Origin: an uncultured Streptococcus sp.
Lineage (GTDB): Bacteria; Bacillota; Bacilli; Lactobacillales; Streptococcaceae
Direction of reading: 5' to 3'
DNA length: 13,976 nt
Assembly (NCBI GenBank): GCA_902461025.1
Contig: CABPWC010000035.1
Coordinates: 1 to 13,976, forward strand
The notes below the pieces were generated by a model that made no database searches, was not told where the DNA came from, and saw nothing but the letters and a program-made list of their open reading frames with translations. Positions 4,692 through 12,129 of the stretch are shown here, piece by piece. Position 1 is the stretch's first letter, and every line of letters starts with the position of its first letter. The position numbers and the translations under genes are program-made.

Positions 4692-5858
4692 TTAATCTTG
4701 TCTTTGAATATAGATCATTGATACCAAGGAAAGTAAAATAACTCCAAGTCCGATGATTAAAAAGGAAACTAATTGCACACTTGGTAGAAATGTCATCAAA
4801 CCTTTCGCAACCGGCATAAAGAGAATTGCCAGTGTAAAAATGGTACTCAATACCCTCCCCAGATAGTCTCCATCAACCTTGGTCTGTACCTGAGTGAAAA
4901 AGTGAATATTAAAAATTGTCATAAAGAGTTCACAAACTAGGTTTCCTGAAAAAGTAAGAAAATTAGGTAGTGGCAAGCCCATCATGAAAACTCCTACTCC
5001 TGTGAGGATTATTAAGAACAAAAGTGTATTCATACTTGATTTAAATTTATTTGCAATCAATGCTCCTATGATTGAGCCAATTGCACCCATGCTTAAGATA
5101 GTTGCATAGGCTCCTTCTACACCATAAAGTTTATTTGAAAAAGGGAGCAAAAACTCAAAAGCTGCAAAAAAGAAATTCACACTGGAAGCCACTAACAGGA
5201 GAAAGAAAATCTCTTTTTGATGCCAGATATAGTGCAAGCCATCTTTGATGTCCGCAAAAATATCTTTCCCTGAAAAACTCTTCTTCTCTTGAATCTTTGG
5301 TTCTTCTTTTGGAAGTAAAGACACTAGGGCAAAAGCGATGAAAAAGGTCAAAGCATCTAGTAAGAGCGTCAGATGAAGACTTGCAAATTGTAAAACAAGG
5401 AAAGAAAGCACCGGAGAACTGACTCCTACAACCTGTAAAACTAACTCCAAGCGAGAGTTATAAGTCACTATCTCGTCCTTTGCTACCACATCTGTGATAA
5501 TAGCTTTATTGGCAGGCCGAGAAAAAGCAAAGGCAATAGCCTGGACAATATTAGCAAAGATCAAAGCTCCAATCATCCAGCTATCATTTCTGATAAAAGA
5601 AATTACCAGACAGAGAATCCCACAAACCAAGTCTGTTGTCATCAAAATCTTGCGACGGGAAAAACGGTCTGAAATCACGCCTCCAAAGGGATTAGCTAGT
5701 ATAGCTGTCACCAACTCCGAAATTTGATAAATCCCTAATACCGTCTTTCCTATATTTCCCATTGAGGCCAGCCAGACACTGTTCCCATAATCATAGAGCA
5801 TATTTCCCATTTTATCGATCGCCCCACGAGCAATTAATTGGACTGCATGTCGATTCAT
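4692..5858 (-). CDS. Major facilitator superfamily transporter (exporter-like)
   Basis: A 388-aa polytopic membrane protein of the MFS, nearest in pattern to the drug- or metabolite-exporter group (MFS_3, EntS-like); the substrate is unknown. Around 11-12 hydrophobic helices are visible, with the diagnostic cytoplasmic loop between helices 2 and 3, GGVISDRFSRRKILM, at 59-73. A longer charged loop (about 184-205, KEEPKIQEKKSFSGKD) separates the two halves. The start at 5858 follows a strong AAGGAGG six bases upstream. It lies 77 bases downstream of an Rgg-type regulator on the same strand, in an order ABC-F, rgg, MFS. Regulation of this gene by that Rgg protein is a reasonable inference from context. 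Confidence 0.88.
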   Translation of the reverse strand: MNRHAVQLIARGAIDKMGNMLYDYGNSVWLASMGNIGKTVLGIYQISELVTAILANPFGGVISDRFSRRKILMTTDLVCGILCLVISFIRNDSWMIGALIFANIVQAIAFAFSRPANKAIITDVVAKDEIVTYNSRLELVLQVVGVSSPVLSFLVLQFASLHLTLLLDALTFFIAFALVSLLPKEEPKIQEKKSFSGKDIFADIKDGLHYIWHQKEIFFLLLVASSVNFFFAAFEFLLPFSNKLYGVEGAYATILSMGAIGSIIGALIANKFKSSMNTLLFLIILTGVGVFMMGLPLPNFLTFSGNLVCELFMTIFNIHFFTQVQTKVDGDYLGRVLSTIFTLAILFMPVAKGLMTFLPSVQLVSFLIIGLGVILLSLVSMIYIQRQD

Positions 5859-5885
5859 AAAAAACCTCCTTCATTTTCTGAAACT

Positions 5886-5915
5886 ATTGTATCAGTTCAT
5901 GAAAGAGATTTTCAT
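5886..5915 (-). promoter_or_regulatory. possible MFS promoter with inverted-repeat operator
   Basis: Minus-strand TACAAT (5886-5891) lies 27 bases before the MFS start. Upstream, ATGAAA (5899-5904) and TTTCAT (5910-5915) form a perfect 6-bp inverted repeat with a 5-bp centre, overlapping where a -35 should be. No recognisable -35 exists, as expected for an activator-dependent promoter. It is a candidate Rgg binding site. Confidence 0.4.
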
Positions 5916-5935
5916 TTTTCCCCTATTTGGGAAAA
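5916..5935. repeat. 7-bp inverted repeat after rgg
   Basis: TTTTCCC (5916-5922) and GGGAAAA (5929-5935) pair around a 6-base loop immediately after the rgg stop. No T tract follows on the minus strand, so it is not a normal terminator. It may weaken read-through or act as a second half of an operator region. Confidence 0.5.
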
Positions 5936-6799
5936 TTAATATTTTACAAATTTATCAAAGTGTTCTTGATAATAGGCTGCCTGCTCTGGAAGACCTAGCA
6001 CATCAAAAATATGCATAGCTTCCTGCATTTGCTGACTCCCTTCTTCTGTTTGCCCCTTCTGATAGAGGGCAAATCCATGGAGGTAATGAAAGACATTGCG
6101 CTCGTAGAGTTTGATGCTCTTCCCGATAATCTTTTCCACATAGGCTTCAAAATAGCTGGCATTTTCAAAAGAATGATGTTCTAGACAATGCTGGTAACAA
6201 TTGAGGGCTAGAATCAAGACCAGTTTTCGATGGCGTCCAATTTCCTTGTAGAAATCTTCCCGCTCCATCACTTCTCTACCAAGCCGAGTGACATAGTCCA
6301 CATCATAAAAGCTATAAAGATTGCCAAAGAGAATCAACTCATACATGGTCCATTCTTCTGTCTGAAAAAGATAGTCCGCCACCTTATCCAGATCACGTTG
6401 CTTCATCGTGTAGCTGGCATCTCTCTGGCAAATCAAGCCTTGTAGCAAAATCCAGTTTAGCTCAAAATAGAGGGGATTTGTTGAACTCTTAGCTTTTTCA
6501 AGTTCCTCCTCTTGAAGCCTTTGAAAACCCGCAATATCGTTTGCATAATAAAGAGGAACCAACTGAGCCATCAAGGCCACATGCTCATGGTGTTGAAAAT
6601 TTCTGGCCTTATCCATAAAATTTTCAATCGTCACATGGATATTGTCTAATATCTCAAAGAAGCGAGACGTAGCCAGATCCGACTCCCCCAATTCAAAACG
6701 GGATAACTGGGAGGTCGAGCAAGCTTCTCCTGCAGCTTCTTTCAATGAATAATTTTTACTGATTCGAAATTCACGAAAAACTTTTCCAAGATTTTCCAT
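5936..6799 (-). CDS. Rgg/GadR/MutR-family transcriptional regulator
   Basis: A 287-aa cytoplasmic regulator with the normal length for Rgg proteins. Residues about 6-63 form an XRE-type helix-turn-helix (LGKVFREFRISKNYSLKEAA, then STSQLSRFELGESDL). The remaining 220 residues are helical, fitting the TPR-like Rgg domain that binds peptide pheromones in several characterised members. Its ATG is separated by one base from the stop of the ABC-F gene (TAAGATG), so translation is likely coupled and the two are cotranscribed; GGAG lies at the end of that gene. The downstream MFS gene on the same strand is the likeliest target. No classical short hydrophobic peptide gene was found beside it, so its ligand is unknown. 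Confidence 0.9.
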   Translation of the reverse strand: MENLGKVFREFRISKNYSLKEAAGEACSTSQLSRFELGESDLATSRFFEILDNIHVTIENFMDKARNFQHHEHVALMAQLVPLYYANDIAGFQRLQEEELEKAKSSTNPLYFELNWILLQGLICQRDASYTMKQRDLDKVADYLFQTEEWTMYELILFGNLYSFYDVDYVTRLGREVMEREDFYKEIGRHRKLVLILALNCYQHCLEHHSFENASYFEAYVEKIIGKSIKLYERNVFHYLHGFALYQKGQTEEGSQQMQEAMHIFDVLGLPEQAAYYQEHFDKFVKY

Positions 6800-6800
6800 C

Positions 6801-8702
6801 TTACACCTGCTCCGATAATTCTTCCCACTCTAGCATAGCTTCTTCCTGTCGCTGGCTAATCTTATCCAGTTCTGCTTGCAATTGCATGAGTTCATCCGCA
6901 TCATTAGTAGTATGCATTTGTTCAGAAATAGCTTGGGCTTGATTTTCTAATTCTTCGATTTCTGCCTCAAGACTTTCAATTTGTCTCATCAACTTGCGAA
7001 GTTCTTTTTGACTCTCTTTTTGGGCTTGATAGTCATTAACTGGAGAAGCCTCTTTTTCTTGGTTATAAGCTGCCGCTTCTTCCTCTTGACTAACTGCCAA
7101 CTCTGTTTTTTTTTCAACATAATAGTCATAATCACCTAGATAAAGGGTTGATCCATTCTCAGATAATTCCAACACATGAGTGGCTACACGGTTGATAAAA
7201 TAACGGTCATGACTGACAAAGAGAAGAGTTCCGTCAAAGTTAATCAGGGCATTTTCCAGAACTTCCTTACTATCAATATCCAAATGGTTGGTCGGCTCGT
7301 CAAGAATCAGGAAGTTATTATTTTCCATTGATAGTTTAGCCAGTAACAAGCGAGCTTTCTCTCCACCTGAAAGCATGCCAACTGATTTCTTAACATCATC
7401 ACCTGAAAAAAGGAAGGCGCCTAAACGATTTCGGATTTCCACTTCTGGCGTCAATCTAAAATCATTCCAAAGTTCATCTAAAACTGTATTGCTTGGTGTC
7501 AACTTACTTTGAGTTTGGTCATAGTAGCCAACTTCAACATTTGCACCGAAACGGACTTCTCCCTTGATAAAAGGAATCTGGCCCACAATAGACTTGATAA
7601 GGGTTGTCTTCCCGATACCATTAGGACCAACTATTGCAACAGCATTCATCTTACGAAGGTCCAGGTTGATCGGTTCAGATAAGATTTCCCCATCATAGCC
7701 AATAGCAGCATTTTCAACTGTCAAAACGACATTACCAGATACTTTATCAGAATGGAAGGTCATATTGGCTGATTTACTTCTTGCTTCAGGCTTATCCAAA
7801 CGCTCCATCTTTTCCAGTTGTTTACGACGAGATTGAGCACGTTTGGTTGTCGATGCTCGAACGAGATTTCGGTTAACAAAGTCTTCTAAAGCAGCAATTT
7901 CCTTCTGTTGCTTTTCGTAGTTCTTAGCTTCAGTCAGTAATTTCTGCTCTTTCTGCTCCACAAAACTGGAGTAATTTCCAACGTATCTATCTAAAGAATG
8001 TTTGGTTAAGTCGAGCGTGATGGTTGCTACCTTATCAAGGAAATAACGGTCGTGGCTGACGATAATTAAAGCACCGCTATAATTTACTAGATAGTTTTCT
8101 AACCAGGCAATGGTTTCAATATCTAGATGGTTAGTCGGCTCATCCAAGACCAAGAGATTAGGCTTTTCAAGGAGCATTTTCGCAAGAGCTAAACGAGTAT
8201 TTTGACCACCAGAGAGCTCAGCTATCTTCATCTGCCACATAGATTCGTCGAACTTGAAACCATTTAAGATAGCGCGGATATCAGCTTCATAGGTAAATCC
8301 TCCAGCCTGACGGAAATTTTCAGATAGGTGATCATATTCAGACATGAGCTTATCTAGTTCTACCCCAGTCTTTTCCCCCATCTCTAGCTCCATCTGACGA
8401 AGCTGTTTTTCAGTAGTACGTATGTCGTCAAAGACATAAAGCATCTCGTCATAGATGGTATTTTCTGATTCAAATCGACTATCCTGTGCTAGATAAGAAA
8501 GAGAAATATCTTTTTTCTTGTTGATTTCACCAGATGTCGGTTCTTCTTCTCCGACCAATATCTTGAGTAAAGTAGACTTCCCAGCCCCATTTTTCCCAAC
8601 GAGTGCGATACGCTCCCGTTCATCTACTTGTAGGTTTATATTATCAAAAAGAACTTCTCCTGCAAAAGAACGTTCAATTTTATTAGCTTGTAAAATAATC
8701 AT
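6801..8702 (-). CDS. ABC-F family ATPase (YdiF-like translation factor)
   Basis: A 633-aa soluble protein with two ATP-binding domains and no membrane segment, hence ABC-F: ribosome-associated factors that relieve stalled translation or protect against antibiotics. Domain 1 has Walker A GKNGAGKS (36-43), LSGGQ (163-167), LDEPTNHLD (186-194) and SHD (216-218). The interdomain linker that reaches the ribosomal P-site tRNA lies at about 235-315 and is basic. Domain 2 has GPNGIGKT (359-366), LSGGE (444-448), LDEPTNHLD (467-475) and SHD (497-499). A coiled-coil tail spans 535-633. Both ATP sites look complete. The long C-terminal tail and moderate linker suggest a housekeeping type over an antibiotic-resistance type (inference). 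The first ATG after an in-frame TAA is at 8702, with no Shine-Dalgarno. Confidence 0.92.
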   Translation of the reverse strand: MIILQANKIERSFAGEVLFDNINLQVDERERIALVGKNGAGKSTLLKILVGEEEPTSGEINKKKDISLSYLAQDSRFESENTIYDEMLYVFDDIRTTEKQLRQMELEMGEKTGVELDKLMSEYDHLSENFRQAGGFTYEADIRAILNGFKFDESMWQMKIAELSGGQNTRLALAKMLLEKPNLLVLDEPTNHLDIETIAWLENYLVNYSGALIIVSHDRYFLDKVATITLDLTKHSLDRYVGNYSSFVEQKEQKLLTEAKNYEKQQKEIAALEDFVNRNLVRASTTKRAQSRRKQLEKMERLDKPEARSKSANMTFHSDKVSGNVVLTVENAAIGYDGEILSEPINLDLRKMNAVAIVGPNGIGKTTLIKSIVGQIPFIKGEVRFGANVEVGYYDQTQSKLTPSNTVLDELWNDFRLTPEVEIRNRLGAFLFSGDDVKKSVGMLSGGEKARLLLAKLSMENNNFLILDEPTNHLDIDSKEVLENALINFDGTLLFVSHDRYFINRVATHVLELSENGSTLYLGDYDYYVEKKTELAVSQEEEAAAYNQEKEASPVNDYQAQKESQKELRKLMRQIESLEAEIEELENQAQAISEQMHTTNDADELMQLQAELDKISQRQEEAMLEWEELSEQV

Positions 8703-8708
8703 GTTACT

Positions 8709-8737
8709 ATTTTACTATCTTTTTCCGTTTTTCACAA
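8709..8737 (-). promoter_or_regulatory. promoter abutting the ABC-F start codon
   Basis: The minus strand shows TTGTGA (8732-8737), a 17-bp spacer and TAAAAT (8709-8714). Only six bases separate the -10 from the ATG at 8702, so transcription should start at the initiation codon. The gene lacks a Shine-Dalgarno sequence, so a leaderless mRNA is likely. Confidence 0.55.
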
Positions 8738-8744
8738 TTCCAAT

Positions 8745-8775
8745 AAAAAAGTTCGAGCTTTAAACTCGAACTTTT
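8745..8775 (-). terminator. Rho-independent terminator of the lipoprotein gene
   Basis: GTTCGAG (8751-8757) pairs with CTCGAAC (8765-8771), 7-base loop, with an A-tract and T-tract on either side. It separates the lipoprotein gene (ends 8781) from the ABC-F promoter. Confidence 0.88.
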
Positions 8776-8780
8776 AAATT

Positions 8781-10067
8781 TTAATAACCGATACCACCAC
8801 GGAATGTACGTGCCATATCTTTTAAGTTATAGTTCTTAGAAGATGTGTCGATTGTCCATTTACCATCTTTCTTAGTCATCTTGATTTCGTAACCTTCTTT
8901 TTGCATATTGTCACTAGTATCAAGTGGAGTTGAATCAAATTGACTTGGTGCATTTTCTAGAATGTACTTCTCACCGGCTTTCATAGCTTCTGAGTAGCTA
9001 CTATATTTACCTTTGTTTTCTTCGTAGAATTTACGGCTCAATTCATGAACATTCAAGTTATTCAAATCGATTGTTTCTGGTCTTACATAGACAACCGCAT
9101 AGTCTGGCAAATAAGTTTTTACTTTGTAATCAACTTTTGCTCTTTTAGCATTTGCTTTGATATATGCTTCTACAAATGTACGAAGTTCAGAATCAGAAGG
9201 TTTATAGTTGTAGAATCCTTTACCGAATGACTCGATGAATTTCTTGATAAATTCTTCTCTGTCTGCTTTCACATCATTTGTAATCAAATCAGAATCATTA
9301 GAAGATTTCTTATCATCAGATTTCTTATCATCAGATTTCTTATCATCAGATTTCTTGTCATCAGATTTCTTGTCATCAGATTTTTTATCGTCTGATTTTT
9401 TATCATCAGATTTCTTGTCGTCTGATTTCTTGTTGTCTGACTTTTTATCTTCAAGTGCAACGATTTGGGTTTTATCATCAGTGAAGCTTACGTTTGATGC
9501 ACCACCAGTGTTTTCTCCATCTAGGTAAACAGCATCTACATATTTTTTCATAGCTTCTTTTGCTTCATCGATAGTGTCTTCGTATTGACTTGGGTCAACC
9601 TTGATAGCTACGTCATTTTTACCCTTTTTATTTTCTTTTACATCATCGTAAAAACTTGGTGCAAAGTGAAGTTCATATTTAGCGTCTTTATCAACTTCAT
9701 AAACTACGTAACCAGCTACACTCTTACCTTTAGATAGGCTATCTCCATATGACATGAATTTAGTTTTACTGTCTGACTCATAAATTTGAATTGGTTCAAC
9801 TTTTTCGTCTTTTTCGTTATAAAGTGCAATATCTTGACTAGTAAAGCTAAACTGTTTATCACGATTGTTTTTAATCTCAACTTGAAGTGCAAGGTAGTGT
9901 GAATTTGAATCTTCATCTTTAGGAAGAACATACATACCGTCTTTAACAGAAACTTCGAAATTTGAGTTAGATGCAGTACCATTATCACTTGCTTTTTTAC
10001 TATTTCCACAAGCTACCAATGCTAAAGCAGTCAAAACTAAAGCTGAATGCTTAAGAACTTTTTTCAT
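8781..10067 (-). CDS. Lipoprotein with KKSDD repeat linker (DUF5105-like)
   Basis: A 428-aa exported lipoprotein of unknown function. The signal peptide MKKVLKHSALVLTALALVAC ends in a lipobox with Cys20. Residues about 35-145 form a beta-rich domain resembling the DUF4352/DUF5105-type folds found in streptococcal lipoproteins, from memory; this part is a guess. Residues 208-252 hold KKSDN plus eight KKSDD units, a highly charged, probably unfolded spacer encoded by 15-bp tandem DNA units. A second domain (about 262-428) ends with KKDGKWTIDTSSKNYNL, a NTF2-like or DUF5105-type ending. The start follows AAGGAG 8-9 bases upstream and an extended -10. It is monocistronic, with a terminator at 8745-8775. 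The repeat is in frame, so its copy number could vary between strains without breaking the protein. Confidence 0.8.
   Translation of the reverse strand: MKKVLKHSALVLTALALVACGNSKKASDNGTASNSNFEVSVKDGMYVLPKDEDSNSHYLALQVEIKNNRDKQFSFTSQDIALYNEKDEKVEPIQIYESDSKTKFMSYGDSLSKGKSVAGYVVYEVDKDAKYELHFAPSFYDDVKENKKGKNDVAIKVDPSQYEDTIDEAKEAMKKYVDAVYLDGENTGGASNVSFTDDKTQIVALEDKKSDNKKSDDKKSDDKKSDDKKSDDKKSDDKKSDDKKSDDKKSDDKKSSNDSDLITNDVKADREEFIKKFIESFGKGFYNYKPSDSELRTFVEAYIKANAKRAKVDYKVKTYLPDYAVVYVRPETIDLNNLNVHELSRKFYEENKGKYSSYSEAMKAGEKYILENAPSQFDSTPLDTSDNMQKEGYEIKMTKKDGKWTIDTSSKNYNLKDMARTFRGGIGY
9310..9444 (-). repeat. 15-bp tandem repeat array encoding KKSDD
   Basis: Nine consecutive 15-bp units of the type TCATCAGATTTCTTA on the plus strand, eight coding KKSDD and one KKSDN, with mainly silent changes (TTA/TTG, TCA/TCG). 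Units nearest the 3' side of the gene are the most alike, suggesting recent duplication there. Confidence 0.9.
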
Positions 10068-10097
10068 AATAGAAAATCTCCTTTTATTATTTACTAT

Positions 10098-10125
10098 ATT
10101 GTACCATACAGTCAGAAATTTTCAA
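10098..10125 (-). promoter_or_regulatory. promoter of the lipoprotein gene
   Basis: The minus strand shows TTGAAA (10120-10125), a 16-bp spacer and TACAAT (10098-10103) with TGG just before it. The start codon follows 31 bases downstream after AAGGAG. Confidence 0.7.
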
Positions 10126-10201
10126 ACTAGAAACGGGAAATCGCTTTAAAAATATTGCAAATTTTTAAATATAATAAATTTTTACTTATTCTTTGATTTA
10201 A

Positions 10202-10218
10202 ATGAATTTTAAATTCAT
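10202..10218. repeat. 17-bp palindrome between the lipoprotein and pgm promoters
   Basis: ATGAATTT and AAATTCAT are perfect reverse complements around a single T. It lies in the 236-base divergent region that otherwise shows only AT-rich sequence. No T tract follows, so it is not an evident terminator; an operator is possible. Confidence 0.4.
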
Positions 10219-10239
10219 ATAACTGAGCCACGCTATCGT

Positions 10240-10268
10240 TTTACTAAAACTTTAAATCATGGTATAAT
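10240..10268 (+). promoter_or_regulatory. promoter of pgm
   Basis: A perfect TATAAT (10263-10268) preceded by TGG gives an extended -10. A weak -35 TTTACT (10240-10245) lies 17 bp upstream. AAGGAG at 10291-10296 is the ribosome binding site. Confidence 0.82.
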
Positions 10269-10303
10269 GAAGGCGATTAGATTATATATAAAGGAGATTT
10301 CAT

Positions 10304-12022
10304 ATGTCTTACCAAGAAAATTACCAAAAATGGGTTGATTTCGCAGAACTTCCAGACTATCTTCGCAAAGATTTGGAAAATATGGATGAAAAAACAAAGG
10401 AAGATGCCTTTTACACAAACCTTGAATTCGGTACTGCAGGTATGCGTGGATTGATCGGTGCCGGTACTAACCGCATTAATATCTACGTTGTTCGTCAAGC
10501 AACTGAAGGTTTGGCTCGTTTGATTGAGTCAAAAGGTGGAAATGAAAAGGAACGTGGTGTTGCCATCGCTTACGATAGCCGTCACTTTTCTCCAGAATTT
10601 GCCTTTGAATCTGCAGCAGTTCTTGCAAAACACGGAATTAAATCTTATGTTTTTGAAAGTCTCCGTCCAACTCCAGAGCTTTCATTCGCTGTTCGTCACC
10701 TCAACTGCTTTGCGGGCATCATGATTACTGCTAGCCACAACCCAGCTCCATTTAACGGATACAAGGTTTACGGTGAAGATGGTGGCCAAATGCCTCCACA
10801 CGATGCAGACGCTTTGACTACTTATATCCGTGCGATCGAAAATCCATTTGCTGTGGAAGTCGCTGATGTTGAGGCTGAAAAAGCATCTGGTTTGATTGAA
10901 GTTATTGGTGAATCAATCGATGCAGAATATCTCAAAGAAGTTAAAGATGTAAACATCAACCCAGCCTTGATTGAAGAATTTGGTAAAGACATGAAGATTG
11001 TCTACACACCACTTCACGGTACTGGTGAAATGTTGGCTCGCTGTGCTCTTGCACAAGCAGGATTTGATTCAGTTCAAGTCGTGGAAGCTCAAGCAACTCC
11101 AGATCCAGACTTCTCTACTGTTAAATCACCAAACCCAGAAAATCAAGCAGCCTTTGCACTTGCAGAAGAACTTGGACGCCAAGTTGGGGCAGATGTTCTT
11201 GTTGCGACTGACCCTGATGCTGACCGTGTTGGTGTTGAAGTTCTTCAAAAAGATGGTAGCTACCTCAACCTTTCAGGTAACCAAATCGGTGCTATCATGG
11301 CTAAGTACATCTTGGAAGCCCACAAAAATGCTGGAACTCTTCCAGAAAACGCAGCACTCTGCAAGTCTATCGTTTCAACTGACTTGGTTACTAAGATTGC
11401 TGAAAGCTACGGCGCAACCATGTTTAATGTTTTAACTGGTTTCAAATTTATCGCTGAAAAGATCCAAGAATTCGAAGAAAAACACAATCACACTTACATG
11501 ATGGGATTTGAAGAAAGCTTCGGTTACTTGATTAAACCATTTGTGCGTGATAAAGATGCTATCCAAGCCGTTCTTGTCGTTGCTGAGCTTGCTGCCTACT
11601 ACCGTTCTCGTGGTTTGACTCTTGCTGATGGTATCGAAGAAATCTATAAAGAATACGGCTACTATGCTGAAAAGACTATTTCTGTAACTCTTTCAGGTGT
11701 TGACGGTGCTGAACAAATTAAAGCTATTATGGCTAAATTCCGCAACAACGCACCAAAAGAGTGGAACGGAACAGCTATCTCAGTTATTGAAGATTTCAAA
11801 GAACAAACATCTACTGCTGCAGATGGAAGTGTTACTGCTTTGACGACTCCTCCAAGTGATGTATTGAAATACACACTTGCTGACGGTTCATGGATTGCAG
11901 TTCGTCCTTCTGGTACTGAACCAAAAATCAAGTTCTACATTGCAGTTGTAGGTGAAACTAACGAAGATTCACAAGCTAAGATTGCTAATATCGAAGCTGA
12001 AATCAATGCCTTTGTAAAATAA
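10304..12022 (+). CDS. pgm: Phosphoglucomutase/phosphomannomutase (alpha-D-phosphohexomutase)
   Basis: A 572-aa cytosolic enzyme that interconverts glucose-6-phosphate and alpha-glucose-1-phosphate, feeding UDP-glucose and so capsule, teichoic acid, glycolipid and galactose pathways. All four catalytic elements are present: the phosphoserine loop TASHNP (142-147, Ser144), the metal-binding loop DPDADR (303-308), the sugar-binding loop GFEES (401-405) and the phosphate-binding loop RPSGTEPK (534-541). Length fits the bacterial phosphoglucomutase class of about 570 residues. Codon use is that of a highly expressed gene. The gene has its own extended -10 promoter, ribosome binding site 7 bases from the ATG, and a terminator. 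Confidence 0.97.
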   Translation: MSYQENYQKWVDFAELPDYLRKDLENMDEKTKEDAFYTNLEFGTAGMRGLIGAGTNRINIYVVRQATEGLARLIESKGGNEKERGVAIAYDSRHFSPEFAFESAAVLAKHGIKSYVFESLRPTPELSFAVRHLNCFAGIMITASHNPAPFNGYKVYGEDGGQMPPHDADALTTYIRAIENPFAVEVADVEAEKASGLIEVIGESIDAEYLKEVKDVNINPALIEEFGKDMKIVYTPLHGTGEMLARCALAQAGFDSVQVVEAQATPDPDFSTVKSPNPENQAAFALAEELGRQVGADVLVATDPDADRVGVEVLQKDGSYLNLSGNQIGAIMAKYILEAHKNAGTLPENAALCKSIVSTDLVTKIAESYGATMFNVLTGFKFIAEKIQEFEEKHNHTYMMGFEESFGYLIKPFVRDKDAIQAVLVVAELAAYYRSRGLTLADGIEEIYKEYGYYAEKTISVTLSGVDGAEQIKAIMAKFRNNAPKEWNGTAISVIEDFKEQTSTAADGSVTALTTPPSDVLKYTLADGSWIAVRPSGTEPKIKFYIAVVGETNEDSQAKIANIEAEINAFVK

Positions 12023-12030
12023 ACAATTAA

Positions 12031-12060
12031 AAGATGAGATAAGATTATCTCATCTTTTTT
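12031..12060 (+). terminator. Rho-independent terminator of pgm
   Basis: AAGATGAGATAA (12031-12042) pairs with TTATCTCATCTT (12045-12056), with only GA between, so the inner pairs open to make the loop. A T tract follows. Confidence 0.9.
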
Positions 12061-12093
12061 CCGTATCAAATCTAAGCATTTTTAAAGACTTTA

Positions 12094-12102
12094 TGGCATA
12101 CT
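12094..12102 (+). promoter_or_regulatory. extended -10 promoter of the accessory thioredoxin gene
   Basis: TGGCATACT, an extended -10 with a 4-of-6 hexamer, predicts a start near 12109. The ribosome binding site GAGGAA lies at 12119-12124. The stretch 12081-12103 matches the gtrA-like promoter (3554-3576) at 20 of 23 positions. Confidence 0.5.
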
Positions 12103-12129
12103 AGATTTAAAAGAAAGCGAGGAAAACTC

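Noticed and set aside
5916..5935. Inverted repeat as the terminator of rgg
   Set aside because: No T tract follows on the minus strand, and the stem is short.
4509..5940. TTGGGAAAATTAAT shared by the mscL-tRNA gap and the end of rgg
   Set aside because: A 14-base AT-rich match in unrelated contexts (one overlaps a stop codon) is likely chance; no element ends or direct repeats flank it.
9310..9444. Short direct repeats that could suggest a CRISPR array
   Set aside because: Units are contiguous 15-mers with no spacers and code for KKSDD in frame.
9235..9528. Plus-strand open frame of SSDFL repeats opposite the lipoprotein gene
   Set aside because: The 15-bp repeat keeps several frames open on both strands; there is no ribosome binding site or promoter, and the minus-strand gene has a signal peptide and domains.
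10170..10175. TATAAT in the lipoprotein-pgm gap as another promoter
   Set aside because: No -35, no TGn extension, and it is far upstream of pgm, which has a better promoter at 10240-10268.
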